The notes under the pieces: model-generated
The model's input: the letters and a program-made list of their open reading frames with translations, nothing else
Databases searched by the model: none
What the model was told of the DNA's origin: nothing
Shown: positions 37,191-47,513 of the stretch, one piece after another
Numbering within the stretch: position 1 is the first letter of the stretch
How the letters are laid out: each line of letters opens with the position of its first letter
Made by a program: the position numbers and the translations under genes
DNA from: Craterostigma plantagineum
Lineage: Eukaryota > Streptophyta > Magnoliopsida > Lamiales > Linderniaceae
Direction of reading: 5' to 3'
Assembly: GCA_027422505.1 (NCBI GenBank)
Contig: JAPQWV010000304.1
Span: 186,001-250,000, forward strand
Length of the DNA: 64,000 nucleotides

Positions 37191-37641
37191 GAAAATTGAC
37201 TTTAGTTACTTGCATGGTGAAGGTGTTGTGTCCTCGTACTTGGTCGAGGGCTCGTCTTGTAAGTTCGTTTTCGTCGTATCAGTTTTCGGCGTGGGCGGGT
37301 TTCGAGTCGATTTTATTTAGTTTTCTTTTTTTATGCTCGGATTCCATGAGGCTCTAAAACGAAGAATATGAGGTGATTTTTTATTGTTGGGAATGTTGAT
37401 TTTTTGTGGTTTGCTTTTTGTATTTTCTTAATTATTACTAATCGATCGTTGATTATTATGTGGAGAAGAACAACATAAAAGAACGTGAGGAAATAAACAT
37501 ATTTTCAACGACAAAAATAAATACATTAAAATCTATCGTTGGCAAAGTATCATATCAATCATAAATATTTCTTTTTTTTAGGGATGGAAATTTTTCTAAA
37601 AGAATTACTGAAATTAGTATTCAAAATACCGTAAAATTAAG
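37191..37641 (+). other. INO80B 3' region and promoter of the CLPP5-like locus
   Basis: AT-rich DNA with TTTTTTT runs after the INO80B stop and before the CLPP5-like ATG. No gene is seen. Confidence 0.4.
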
Positions 37642-39211
37642 ATGCAGACGCTTCTCACTCGTGCGTCTCATCTTCCTTTTCGGCATCGCTTCTCAGATTG
37701 AACGGCTCCTCTCCTCCTTTCACATTCCCTAGCAAAGCATCGTCGTGTCTCCATTTCCCTGTATCGACTGGAAAATTCGGAAGCTCCTCAATCAAGGCTG
37801 TTTATGCGTCGAGCCAAAGCCACAACTTGCGTCAGGGCATTTGGTCAATTAGGTCAGCCTCGTATGTTTCTGCTATTGGATGTTCATCCCAGCGTATTGG
37901 GTTTCCTTTATGTCCCCTAATTGTTGCTTGGCGTTGATTCTTTTGGACATTCTCTTGGTCTGTTTGGTGTTGCTACCAAAACCTTTAAAGTAGAATCAGC
38001 TGAGAGCTGAGTAGTAGAAACTTCTAGTAGAAACTGAGCTATGCCTAAGTTTTTATGTTTGGTTACAATGACGAACACAATTTCCATGGTATTTGTAGGG
38101 AAGACTTGCAAATTCCATCATCGCCGTACTTTCCAGCATACGCTCAAGGAGGACAGGCCCCACCTCCCATGATGCAAGAGCGTTTCATGAGTGTTATCAG
38201 TCAGCTTTTCCAATACGTAAGATTATTCTCCAGATGAGTCGATGGTTCTTAGTAGTCCTGTGTTTTTTTTTCTTTCTATGTCCATATGCTATGGCTTTGT
38301 TTTGTAGAGAATAATAAGATGTGGTGGACCTGTGGATGATGATATGGCCAACATAATTGTCGCTCGATTACTTCATCTCGACGCCGTCGATCCAACTAAG
38401 GTATGGTTCTTTTCATCTTCTCTACTGCCTTTTTCTTCATTAATATGTTCTGTGAACGAACGCAGGATATAGTTATGTATGTGAATTCTCCCGGCGGATC
38501 AGTCACAGCTGGTAATTAATCCGATCCAAGTTATTACATTATGAAGCATTTCTTACATTTGATGATTTCTTGCGTTTATTATATTCCCCTTCTAGGAATG
38601 GCTATATCGACACAGTGAGGCATATTTAGGCCAGACGTCTCCACCGTATGTGTTGGACTAGCAGCTAGCTGAGAAAGATGCCAACTAAAATCTCCATAAA
38701 ATCATGCAGTTATCGCTGACCGATATTGAATTCTCCGTCTCTGTCTAAATTCGCATCACAGTATGGGAGCTTTCCTATTAAGTGCTGGCGCGAAAGGTAT
38801 CGATCGAATCTCTTATAAATCAACATTGTAGCAGCACTTTCACTTCCATACGCTGTTCTAATATCCTCACAGTAGTGTTGGTTCTCTGAAGGAAAAAGAT
38901 ACAGCCTTCCCAATTCGAGGATAATGATATTCAGGTAATCAATCAACAGTTTTCGATCTTCAAAGGTTTGACAAAAAATACTACAACTCTATTTTTTCTT
39001 GGCTGCCAATCAGGTGAACGAAATGCTGCATCACAAGGCAAACTTAAACGGTTACTTAGCCTACCACACTGGTCAGAGCCTTGAGAAGATCAACCAAGAT
39101 ACTGACCGCGATTTTTTCATGAGCGCCAAAGAAGCAAAAGAGTACGGTTTAATAGATGGCGTTATCTTGAACCCTCTCAAAGCCCTACAGCCTCTTGCAG
39201 CCGAAGCATAG
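37642..39211 (+). pseudogene. CLPP5: Damaged plastid Clp protease subunit (CLPP5-like)
   Basis: Related to CLPP5, a catalytic subunit of the stromal Clp protease. Former exons: 37642-37852, 38099-38216, 38308-38400, 38466-38511, 38596-38668, 38762-38796, 38892-38934 and 39014-39211. Conserved runs include REDLQIPSSPYFPAYAQG, RIIRCGGPVDDDMANIIVAR, MYVNSPGGSVTAGMAI, VSTVCVGLAAS and [20 protein letters not shown]. Lesions seen: one base missing near 37697 in the transit peptide; one base missing near 38607 causing a TGA at 38616; one extra T near 38626 restoring frame; a donor at 38669 reading AG|CTGAG instead of GT; and loss of about 46 bp near 38926 that removes the HQP segment with the catalytic His and shifts frame. 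The catalytic Ser (AASMGAF) and Asp (DRDFFM) regions remain. I call it a recent pseudogene, or possibly an assembly-damaged gene. Confidence 0.8.
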
Positions 39212-39573
39212 CAACATCGATTCTATGTCATAAGTTATTCCCCTGTCTTGTTTACAAATTAGCCAGATTTCATCATGTCTTCCCCAAGGCAGAGAGCCTA
39301 AAGTATTTAGAACCATTTTCGACATGTAACAAAACAAAAATCCATTTGACAATCGATTCATAAGCGAAGTTATTACATTACAATCCCATTCCAACACTTT
39401 CAGACACAGCACAAACATAACCTTAACGTAAGAAAACGAACTCCCCACAATCTTACCATGAAGCAAACACCTAAATAAAAAAACCACAACCATAGAGTCC
39501 ACACGAACCGTAAAAACTCAAGCAAGCACACAAAATCATACCTTTCTCACATTTTTTCCCCCTCTGACGCTGT
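39212..39573. other. Convergent 3' region, CLPP5-like / bZIP
   Basis: Spacer between the CLPP5-like stop and the bZIP stop. It holds both 3' UTRs. No gene is seen. Confidence 0.45.
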
Positions 39574-39993
39574 TCAATACTGAAACATGTCAGCAGAAGC
39601 CGCTATAGGCAGAACAGCGCAAGGCATCTGCCACGGCTCGGCTAAAGCATCGGGCACATCAGGGATATCAAAAGCCAGGCCGCTCACATCAGAAGCAATT
39701 CGAAGGAGGGCGTTCAAAGACTTGAGGCGATCGGCGAGCTCAGTGGCCTGCGCCCTAAGCACGTTGTTTTCGGACGCAACGTTGAGGTACAATTGGTTCG
39801 ACCCGTCTATCATTTCCCTTAGCTTTTTGTTCTCTTCCTTCAGTTGAGTCGCTTGCGCTGTGAGCTCGTCTAGGCGCTGCTGCTTCCTCATCCTTGACCT
39901 TCGAGCTGATTCGCGGTTGGAAAGCTTGCGCTTCCTCTGCCTCTCGCCGTCGATGTCTGATAATGGGCTCGTCGATCGTGGATTCGTAGCCAT
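39574..39993 (-). CDS. Group S bZIP transcription factor
   Basis: A nuclear DNA-binding protein of plant bZIP group S (bZIP2/11/44/53 type), acting in sugar and energy-starvation signalling as dimers with group C bZIPs. One intronless exon of 139 residues, typical for the group. The basic region reads RKRKLSNRESARRSRMRKQQ with the invariant N-x7-R, followed by a leucine zipper of several heptads (LDELTAQATQL, EENKKLREMI, NQLYLNVASEN, NVLRAQATEL). The C terminus (AFDIPDVPDALAEPWQMPC) is conserved in group S. A sucrose-control uORF precedes it in the leader, pointing to subgroup S1. Translation is thus probably repressed by sucrose. Confidence 0.95.
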   Translation of the reverse strand: MATNPRSTSPLSDIDGERQRKRKLSNRESARRSRMRKQQRLDELTAQATQLKEENKKLREMIDGSNQLYLNVASENNVLRAQATELADRLKSLNALLRIASDVSGLAFDIPDVPDALAEPWQMPCAVLPIAASADMFQY

Positions 39994-40127
39994 AGGATGG
40001 ATTTTTTGGGGCTTTGAGAAATTATTTCTTGGTGTGGGTGGGGTTTGAGTGATATTTACTGGAATTGTAAGGCTGATTGGAAATTATTGGGATCGGAAAA
40101 CAGGGAGTTTGTATCTGAGGGCTTAAT

Positions 40128-40214
40128 TCATGAAAAAACGTAGAACCAGTATAGAAAGACTACTGAGAAGGAGTGGAGGATTCGAATACGACGCATCAAT
40201 ATACCAAACGTCAT
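40128..40214 (-). CDS. Sucrose-control uORF (SC peptide) of the bZIP mRNA
   Basis: A 28-codon uORF on the minus strand, 135 nt between its start and nearest main-ORF boundary. Its C-terminal end reads HSFSVVFLYWFYVFS then TGA, which matches the conserved sucrose-control peptide of S1 bZIP mRNAs. In that system the nascent peptide stalls the ribosome when sucrose is high and lowers synthesis of the bZIP. An internal in-frame ATG lies 6 codons in (MRRIRI). The N-terminal part (MTFGIL) is not conserved, as expected. Confidence 0.9.
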   Translation of the reverse strand: MTFGILMRRIRILHSFSVVFLYWFYVFS

Positions 40215-40231
40215 AAAACCTCACGAAACAT
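40211..40231 (-). promoter_or_regulatory. Small uORF before the sucrose-control uORF
   Basis: A 6-codon uORF (M-F-R-E-V-L, then TGA). Its stop overlaps the SC-uORF start as ATGA. Reinitiation or leaky scanning past it would decide access to the SC-uORF (inferred). Confidence 0.5.
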
Positions 40232-40295
40232 GGAATCGATCGGTCTGAATTCAGCTGAACAAGTTTCTATTGTGTACGAATTCTTACTGAACTGG

Positions 40296-40300
<5 letters not shown>

Positions 40301-40337
<37 letters not shown>
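40301..40337. repeat. Poly(A) run, poly(U) in the bZIP leader
   Basis: About 37 A residues on the plus strand. If the TATA box at 40637-40644 is used, this is a U-rich tract in the long bZIP 5' leader. Length is likely variable. Confidence 0.85.
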
Positions 40338-40339
<2 letters not shown>

Positions 40340-40636
40340 AAAATTGATGTGAGCAGAATGATCGATCTGTAGAGGAAAAAAGAAAAACAAAAAAAAATCG
40401 TATGAAACGACAAATCACCAACAAAAGCATCAAATTAGGCAGACATAATAGAAAAAACACAATTGAATAGCAGAATGAAAAAAAAAAAAAAAAAGATAAA
40501 CAGAAAGAAAAGACGGGATAGAAATACGGAAAAAGAAAAACGAAGAAACGAAAAGCAAAGAACAAAGGAAATACATACCTTGTAGATAAGTTGCTAAGCC
40601 GAGCGAAAGAAAGGCTACATGTAGAAAAAGAGGGGG

Positions 40637-40644
40637 TATTTATA
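40637..40644 (-). promoter_or_regulatory. TATA box of the bZIP gene
   Basis: The minus strand reads CCTATAAATACCCCC. This predicts a transcript start near 40610 and a leader of about 620 nt that would include both uORFs, as in other S1 bZIP genes. A leader intron cannot be excluded. Confidence 0.6.
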
Positions 40645-41114
40645 GGAAGGAGAGAGTGTTTGATTGGTGATAATTTCTTATTTTAATATTAGTTTTAAAA
40701 AATTGTTGAAATTAAAACGATAAAGTGGCGAGGGTGTAATAAAATCGTGGTTGACGTTTTTTGTGTGGAAGTGCATTATATCGCAATCAATCGCTTAAAG
40801 ATAATTTGGATCTGGGAACCTTCTTCAACTAATTTTTTCCATTATAGTAATATATAATTACATTAATATTATTTCCCAAGAGAAAAGAGACAGTTATCAT
40901 AAAATAAGTTTCCAGAATAGGAGCACTCAAATTTCAATTTATTTTACAAAGAACAAGTTTAAGCAACTGAATAAAAACCCAAAAAAAAAAAAAAAAATTA
41001 ACACCATCCACCTGAGGTGGGCTGTTTTTTTTCTTCTTCTTTGCCCCGTCATCCGTAAAAGAAAGGGCTCGTGCGGCGCACCGATCAAATTCGATTTCAA
41101 TGGGGATCGATCTG
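40645..41114. other. bZIP promoter and SAR1 3' flank
   Basis: AT-rich DNA with a 17-base A run near 40981-40997. It holds the upstream region of the bZIP gene and the 3' UTR of the SAR1 gene. No other gene is seen. Confidence 0.4.
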
Positions 41115-42276
41115 CTATATGTATTGAGAGATCCATTTGAAGCCATCGCCGTACCCCATTTTGCGAACGATGCTGCACATGAAAACCTCGATGGGGCGAA
41201 CATTAGAATCAGTAAGGTTCACCTTACCTTTCCCAGTCGTCACTCCACCGAGGCCAAGGTGGTAACGCAGCTCATCTTCAGAAGCAGCGTAAGGTATGTC
41301 GATTTTGTTTCCCAGGATTAGAAATGGAACGTTGGCAAGTGCCTCGTCGGAGAGGAGCGCGTCTAGTTCTCTCTTGGATTCAGCGAAACGTTCTTTGTCG
41401 TAGGCGTCCACAAGGTAGATTACAGCATCTACCTGTAATTATACGTGAGTTTAAGATATATGTCAAGAAATGGAATTCTCATGTGGTCCATTGCTAGTGC
41501 TTCTTACCAGAAGAACAAACCAGAATGAAACCATATGGAGATATCGCGGATGAGCAATTGAAAGGAAAGCAACAGAACTGATCTTTTGAAATACACCATC
41601 GAAGGAATGGGAGAAATATGCAGATTAAGTGATTTCGGTATGGCGCTTCTATCACAAACAAGATGTGTATGAACTATGCATTCAATCAGAATACTAAAGA
41701 TTTTAATATGGAAATTATGTATTTAGCTTCTTCTTTCATTTGCCCTTTCATGAATAATCGAGCAACCTACTGTCAATCACTGAATGATTCAGTTCACAAC
41801 TGAAAGGGAAACTACAAGTATCACGATCGAAGATTCATTGTTTTTTCCTGTACAAGCTAACAGCAACACATGCGAAGAGAAGCCGTTTCGAAAATCTAAT
41901 CGAAAGACTTACGAACCTTGGCGTAATAATCCTTCCAAACCCTACGCGCGATCTGATGCCCTCCCAAATCAAAGGCTTTAAACTTGATTTTGCCGATACT
42001 GAGCTCCTCCGAGGTAGGATACTGCGTCGGCTGATGCTGTACTAATCTCTGCATCATTGAAACGCACAAAAGCCTCGCGCAATCAAATTAACCGAGCTCA
42101 CCTAAACCGAATCAAACAATTATTAAATAATTGAAAAAAAAAATCACCTCGTCCTTGAGCATGTGAAGGAGTGTGGTCTTCCCTGCGTTATCGAGGCCAA
42201 GGAACAGTATCTTAGCCTCCTTCTGCCACAGTCCTAGAGACGCCAACACTCCGTAGAACCAGTCCAAGAGAAACAT
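41115..42276 (-). CDS. SAR1: SAR1 small GTPase
   Basis: The GTPase that starts COPII coat assembly on the ER membrane. Three exons on the minus strand join in phase: 42148-42276, 41917-42048 and 41115-41432. They encode 192 residues, one short of the usual 193 because the last residue, normally Asn after SQYI, is absent. The N-terminal STAR motif ([17 protein letters not shown]), P-loop [11 protein letters not shown], switch I Thr ([10 protein letters not shown]), switch [12 protein letters not shown] and base-recognition NKIDIPYA are all present. This is likely a functional housekeeping gene. Confidence 0.97.
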
Positions 42277-45254
42277 CTTCGATCCTTCTTCGCTGCTGTT
42301 GCAAAACTAGATCTAGACAGCGATTTTCTTCACCCTTTTGTCCTCCTTTTACTGCGTGTTTTGAGAGGAGAGAATTGTTAGGTGGGGGATTGGATTGATA
42401 GTGAGAGAGTCGAGTTTCAATTGCGCGGAATAACATGCGTAGTTTAGAACTTACTGAGAGCAACTGTCTAACTTGCGCATGCCTGATTGGGCTTTACCGT
42501 TCGTAAAGGCCCATTATTGTATTGGGCTGAATAAATGAAGGATATGGCCCATTATTCAGTTTATAAGAACAGCCCAGCTTCTTGCCTGGCTACTTTGTTG
42601 GTACCTTATCATAAATTAAGAAAAAAAGTAGTAATATATCTTTTTATAAAAACAAATTTCTATTTTGCTTGACAGGCTATAAGCTCTGATATTATTGAAG
42701 TTTACGTTGCGTACGTTGAAAGGGATTTGAATAATCGTCCCACTTCCATGGGCAGAGGCTCAGCACAGCCTAAAAAGTCAACGAATCCAAAGTTATGTCG
42801 TTGACTTTTATTGCCCACGTAGTTCTCTTCCATAGTTCGAACTCCATAAACATTTCTTGCAACGATTCCCTAAAGCTTTAGCAGCTAAAAACGATGCAAT
42901 AAAGTCTGAAGAACCACGTGGTCTAATGCCTGTCCCAATAGGAGTGAGATAATTAACCAAATCTATTTAATTAAGTTAATGAGGCTCTTTATCTGATTAA
43001 TTAGGCTGTCACTGTGTCACAAATGTATTATACTTGGCTCTGAGTTTGTGGGTCGCACGATTAATCCCACATGGTTGGCACGTGCGACATGAAAATGCTT
43101 CTACATTTGATTCATTTAAATATAATGCTATGACTTATATTATGTTAGAGACAACTTATCTCTGAGATTTCTAACTAGCAAAATGCCTCCCTACGCACCA
43201 GCATGTCTGAAAAAAATGGGACTTTTCCGACTCTTATCTCTGTATGTCTTGAAGCCGAATTATTATTCAAATAAATTAATAAATACAACTAGCATTATGT
43301 GAGTTTTGCATTTTTGAACATATATACTCGTACATTATCTTATAGAAAACGTAATGATTTAGTGGAAGTTGCCCGTATTGGTGTGTTATTGTATTGCAGC
43401 ATATTGGTGTAGGAGTAATCATCAGATGGCCGTTTAAATTAATGCAATGTTTGATATATAAATACGACTCGGTCGCAATATTACTATATTTTGGAGGCTA
43501 TGAATTATGATGTTCCTACAATAAATATGTGTGTGTATATAAATAAATAAGTTCATAGCTAGCAATCCACGAATTCATGTGCACTCATTAATCAAATGTG
43601 GGTGAACTCGAAAGCAATTAAAGGTGAATTCTTTGATAAAGTGAGGGAAAAGGCATGAGCCTTGTGGTTTACGACTTAGGCGTCTCACTTTCCCTTTTTT
43701 TTTCTCTCTCTATTATACATAAATATATTTATAGATGTTGCATTTAATTTATTAATTAATTAACCGTATCCTTTTCATTTTCCTTTCTACTTTTTCATTT
43801 AATGAGTCATCACCTCTCTCCATTGTGTTATTAATGATTTGTCAATTTTATGCTATTATTACATACAAGCATTGTCGATGAATTTAAGTGAGAGGACACG
43901 AGAAAGTAGATAGTGTAGTTGAGGTTCGTGAAAGAACAAATACATGTCATGATTTTGATATATTAATTTCGTATTGATTGAAAAGAAAAACGATGAATGC
44001 AACTATATCCAAATAAAATGAGTGGGTCACTCACTTATTGTCCAATTTGATTTTATAGAATTATTAATCAATTTAACAAGAAATAATATTTTAACGTTAT
44101 TTCTTCATCATCACCTTTATGCCATGTAATGTAATGAGAATAATATCAATTTATTTTTAAAAAAGGCATACTTCATTGAACAAATAAGCAACATATACTT
44201 ACAGACATTTTGTCATAATGGAAGTTAATCATTTCATTTCATATATATGTATAATTTTTATTTGTTCGATTTTAGAAAATATTTCAACGCGTTTATCTAA
44301 TCTTTGACCGCTCGAGTCAAAATCAAACAAAATACGATCCGCATAATCGTCTTTCGTCAATGTAATTTACCATAGTCTAGCCATTAAAAAAATTAAACTT
44401 TATAATATTAAAAAAAATGTTTTTGCTACGAAAAGTAAGTCAAACAATACAAAATGCAAAAAATACTCATGTACTGTTTTACTAACTTTACTTACAATGC
44501 CAGTTGCTTAAATACTTGAAATAACTTTTCACTTTTCATTCATTATTATTTGATGAATTATCGACCTTTTGACCAGAAAAAAAAAAAATCAATATATTTT
44601 TACAACTATCCCGTTTACGATTTCGTGGAAACATGTACTAATATAAATTTTCCGTATTATTATCCAAAAAAACAATCCTACTCGCGTACAAGACGATCTC
44701 GAGATATTTAATACCGGCGTATTTTCTTGTATGTTTTACTTACTACATTTTGGTCTTCTAATGCTATAGATATATTTTCAATAAATTTTTTGTATGTTCT
44801 TGGTTTGTTTTAGCACAATAAATAACCATGTAACAAGTATAATTTAAAATTTTCATGTATTAATTAGCCGGGAAAGAACAAGTAAAAAAGAAAATTATTT
44901 ACATGTATAAGAAGGAGAGATTGGTAGAAAACGTGGTAGCCAATAGTGTAGAGTCTAAGGGCCTAGAGAGAGAAAGAGAAATAGAGAGAGAGAAAGAGAA
45001 ATAGAGAATATGGTGCGAGGCCAGCGATGAGAAGGTATGATATGAAGAAGGAAGCTCAAAGCTTTCTCTCTCTCATGTCAAAGCTGACACTCGTTCTTAA
45101 AGCCATTTTCCTCTCCGCATTTTCACCTCGTATCTTTCCCCTCTCTGTTTTCTGAAAGATACTTTCATCGCCGTGTGAGGTAATGATGGCGGTGGTGGCT
45201 TGATCTGTACGTTTTCTTTAACCGTCGTGGAACATTGTTAAACCTCAGTCGTTA
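42277..45254. other. Intergenic DNA with the leader of the TPR gene
   Basis: Nearly 3 kb of AT-rich DNA. The left end is the SAR1 promoter with GCCCAT/GGGCTT elements (42490-42580). G-box-like CACGTG sites occur near 42915 and 43080. The right end (44960-45254) is a purine-rich leader with a 22-bp repeat of AGAGAGAAAGAGAAATAGAG units. No gene or RNA is supported in between. Confidence 0.4.
44960..45008. repeat. Purine-rich tandem repeat
   Basis: Two copies of a GAGAGAAAGAGAAATAGAGA unit about 250-290 nt upstream of the TPR gene ATG. Confidence 0.7.
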
Positions 45255-47513
45255 ATGGCTGTTGCTGCGTCTTCACATCCGTTTTTGGCTGGTACGGAGA
45301 AGAGACACTGGTGGCGCACCAATCGGAAGGTATACTGAATTTGATCGACCATTTTTTTTTTCATCTGTTGTTTGAACCGTTGATTGGATCGAGGCACAGG
45401 CATTTGCATACACGGCGCGTGATCTTGTTAGTTTATCGACATGGTGCTGTTTACAGCTGTTTAGATATTTTTGTGTTTAACTAATGCGCTGAGGGTGACG
45501 CAGATGGTGGAGAGATACGTTCGCGAGGCGAGGATGTTAGTGGCGACGAGAGAGCCGAGCAAGGTAGCGGCGGCGCTGGTGCTGCTGGAGACGGCACTGT
45601 CGTCGGCGCCGCGGATGGAGGCGGCGATTGAGCTGAAAGCGAGGTGCCTTTTGTTTCTCCGGCGATTCAAGGACGTGGCGGACATGCTTCAGGGATGGAT
45701 TCCCAGCTTGAAAATGGCGTCGTCGTCATCTGACGTCAGCTATTCTTCGTCCTCATCTGTGTCGTCTTCGGACACATCTCTTTCCAGGGGAAGAACGAAG
45801 CTTCTCTCTTCGTCGTCGGACATCTCTCTGTCGAGGGAGAGGCCTAAGCTTCCCTCATCGTCGTCGTCGTGTGGTGGTAGCGGCGAGTTTTTGCTGAATG
45901 GTCTTTATCACAATGAACCTGCGTTCAAATGCTTCTCCGTCTCGGATTTGAAGAAGAAGGTCATGGCTGGGTTGTCTAGAAACTCGGAGAAGGAAGGGCA
46001 ATGGAGGTAATTTTCATAATAAAACCCAACCCCTCATTTTCTTAACATGTTTATGGTTGCTTTTATATTTATTTATACGCAGTGGTTCTTGGTGAGACCT
46101 GAGAAAATGATAAAAATTTGCTTGTTCATCACGCGTACCCACAAACAATTGCTTCATATGATTCCTTAGAAGCATCAGAAGTCAAATCCCTCTCTAAACG
46201 ACAGACAACTGTACGATAGCTTTAATCACAAAAGGGTTAGGTAGATACAGTACAGTGATGATCTATGGTCACAGTAGTCAACTTTCTTTTAATTAATGTC
46301 GATCTAAATTAACAGGTACGCAGTTTTGGGACAAGCTTGTTGCCACCTAGGCCTAATGGAGGACGCCATGGCTCTCCTCCAAAAAGCAAAACGCCTCGCA
46401 CTTGCAGCATCACGCCGTGAAAGCATCTCATTGCCCGACGACATAGTACCAATTATCAAATTCTCAAGCTCAAACGAAAGGGACGTCAGCCACCTGCCAC
46501 AGAACCCTCCTCCCAAAACAGAGTATGAAACGATCTCCCATCTCTTGGCCCACATCAAACTCCTCATGCGCCGTAAAACCGCTGCCATGGCCTCGCTCGA
46601 GGCAGGACTGTACACTGAAGCAGTCCGCCATTTTTCCAAGATCTTGGACGGTCGTAGAGGGGCCCCACAAGGGTTCTTGGCTGAGTGTTACGTTCATCGC
46701 GCCTCTGCTTATAAGTCCTGCGGCAGAATCGCCGATGCCATAGCTGATTGTAATCGAGCTCTAGCCTTGGATACTTCTTGCATCGATGCTCTGGTAATAA
46801 GGGCTAGCTTGTTCGAGATCATAAGGTGCTTGCCCGACAGCCTTCACGATCTTGAGCATTTGAAGCTTCTGTACAATTCTCTGCTGAGGGATAGGAAACT
46901 TCCCGGCCCAGTTTGGAAGAAACAGAGCGTTCAGTACCGTGAAATTCCAGGCAAACTGTGCTCATTGGCTGCGAAAATTCAACAACTGAAGCAGAGGGTT
47001 GCTGGCGGTGAGATGTGGAACGTGGATTACTACGCACTGATAGGACTTAAAAGGGGCTGTTCAAGGTCCGAACTTGAGAGGGCTCACTTGCTGTTGGTGC
47101 TGAAGCACAAGCCCGACAGATGTTCGGGTTTTGTAGACAAGTGTGAGTTTGCGGACGATAAGGAAATGGATTCGGTTAGAGATCGAACGAGGTTGTCTGC
47201 TTTGTTGCTTTACAGGTTGATTCAGAAGGGGTACAACAACATCATGAATGCGGTTATAGAGGAAGAGTTTACGAACGAGGAACAGAGGAAGAAAGCTGCA
47301 GTGGAAAAACAGCGGGAAAAACCCGCGATCATCAAGCCCGTCTCGGACGATATCGTTCGAGTTTGCGACGAAAAGACGGGCGATACGAGCCCACGATCGT
47401 CGTCGGGGTTTCAAGGAGTGTTTTGCAGGGATATCGCCATTGTGGGGAATTTGCTCTCTCAGACAGGGTTCAGTCGTCCTTTGCCTGTCAAGTACGAAGC
47501 TTTAACATGTTAG
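45255..47513 (+). CDS. TPR protein with degenerate J-like domain
   Basis: A plant TPR protein with a DnaJ-like C-terminal region. Three exons join in phase: 45255-45329, 45504-46006 and 46316-47513, giving 591 residues. After a short basic N terminus come TPR-like helices (LLETALSSAPRMEAAIELKA), a Ser-rich linker near residues 155-205, then further TPR units (AMASLEAGLYTEAVRHFSKI, RASAYKSCGRIADAIADCNR). Next is a J-like segment (WNVDYYALIGLKRGCSRSEL, then LVLKHKPDRC). The canonical HPD of J-domains is replaced by HKPD, so Hsp70 stimulation is doubtful. Its cellular role is unknown to me. Confidence 0.85.
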
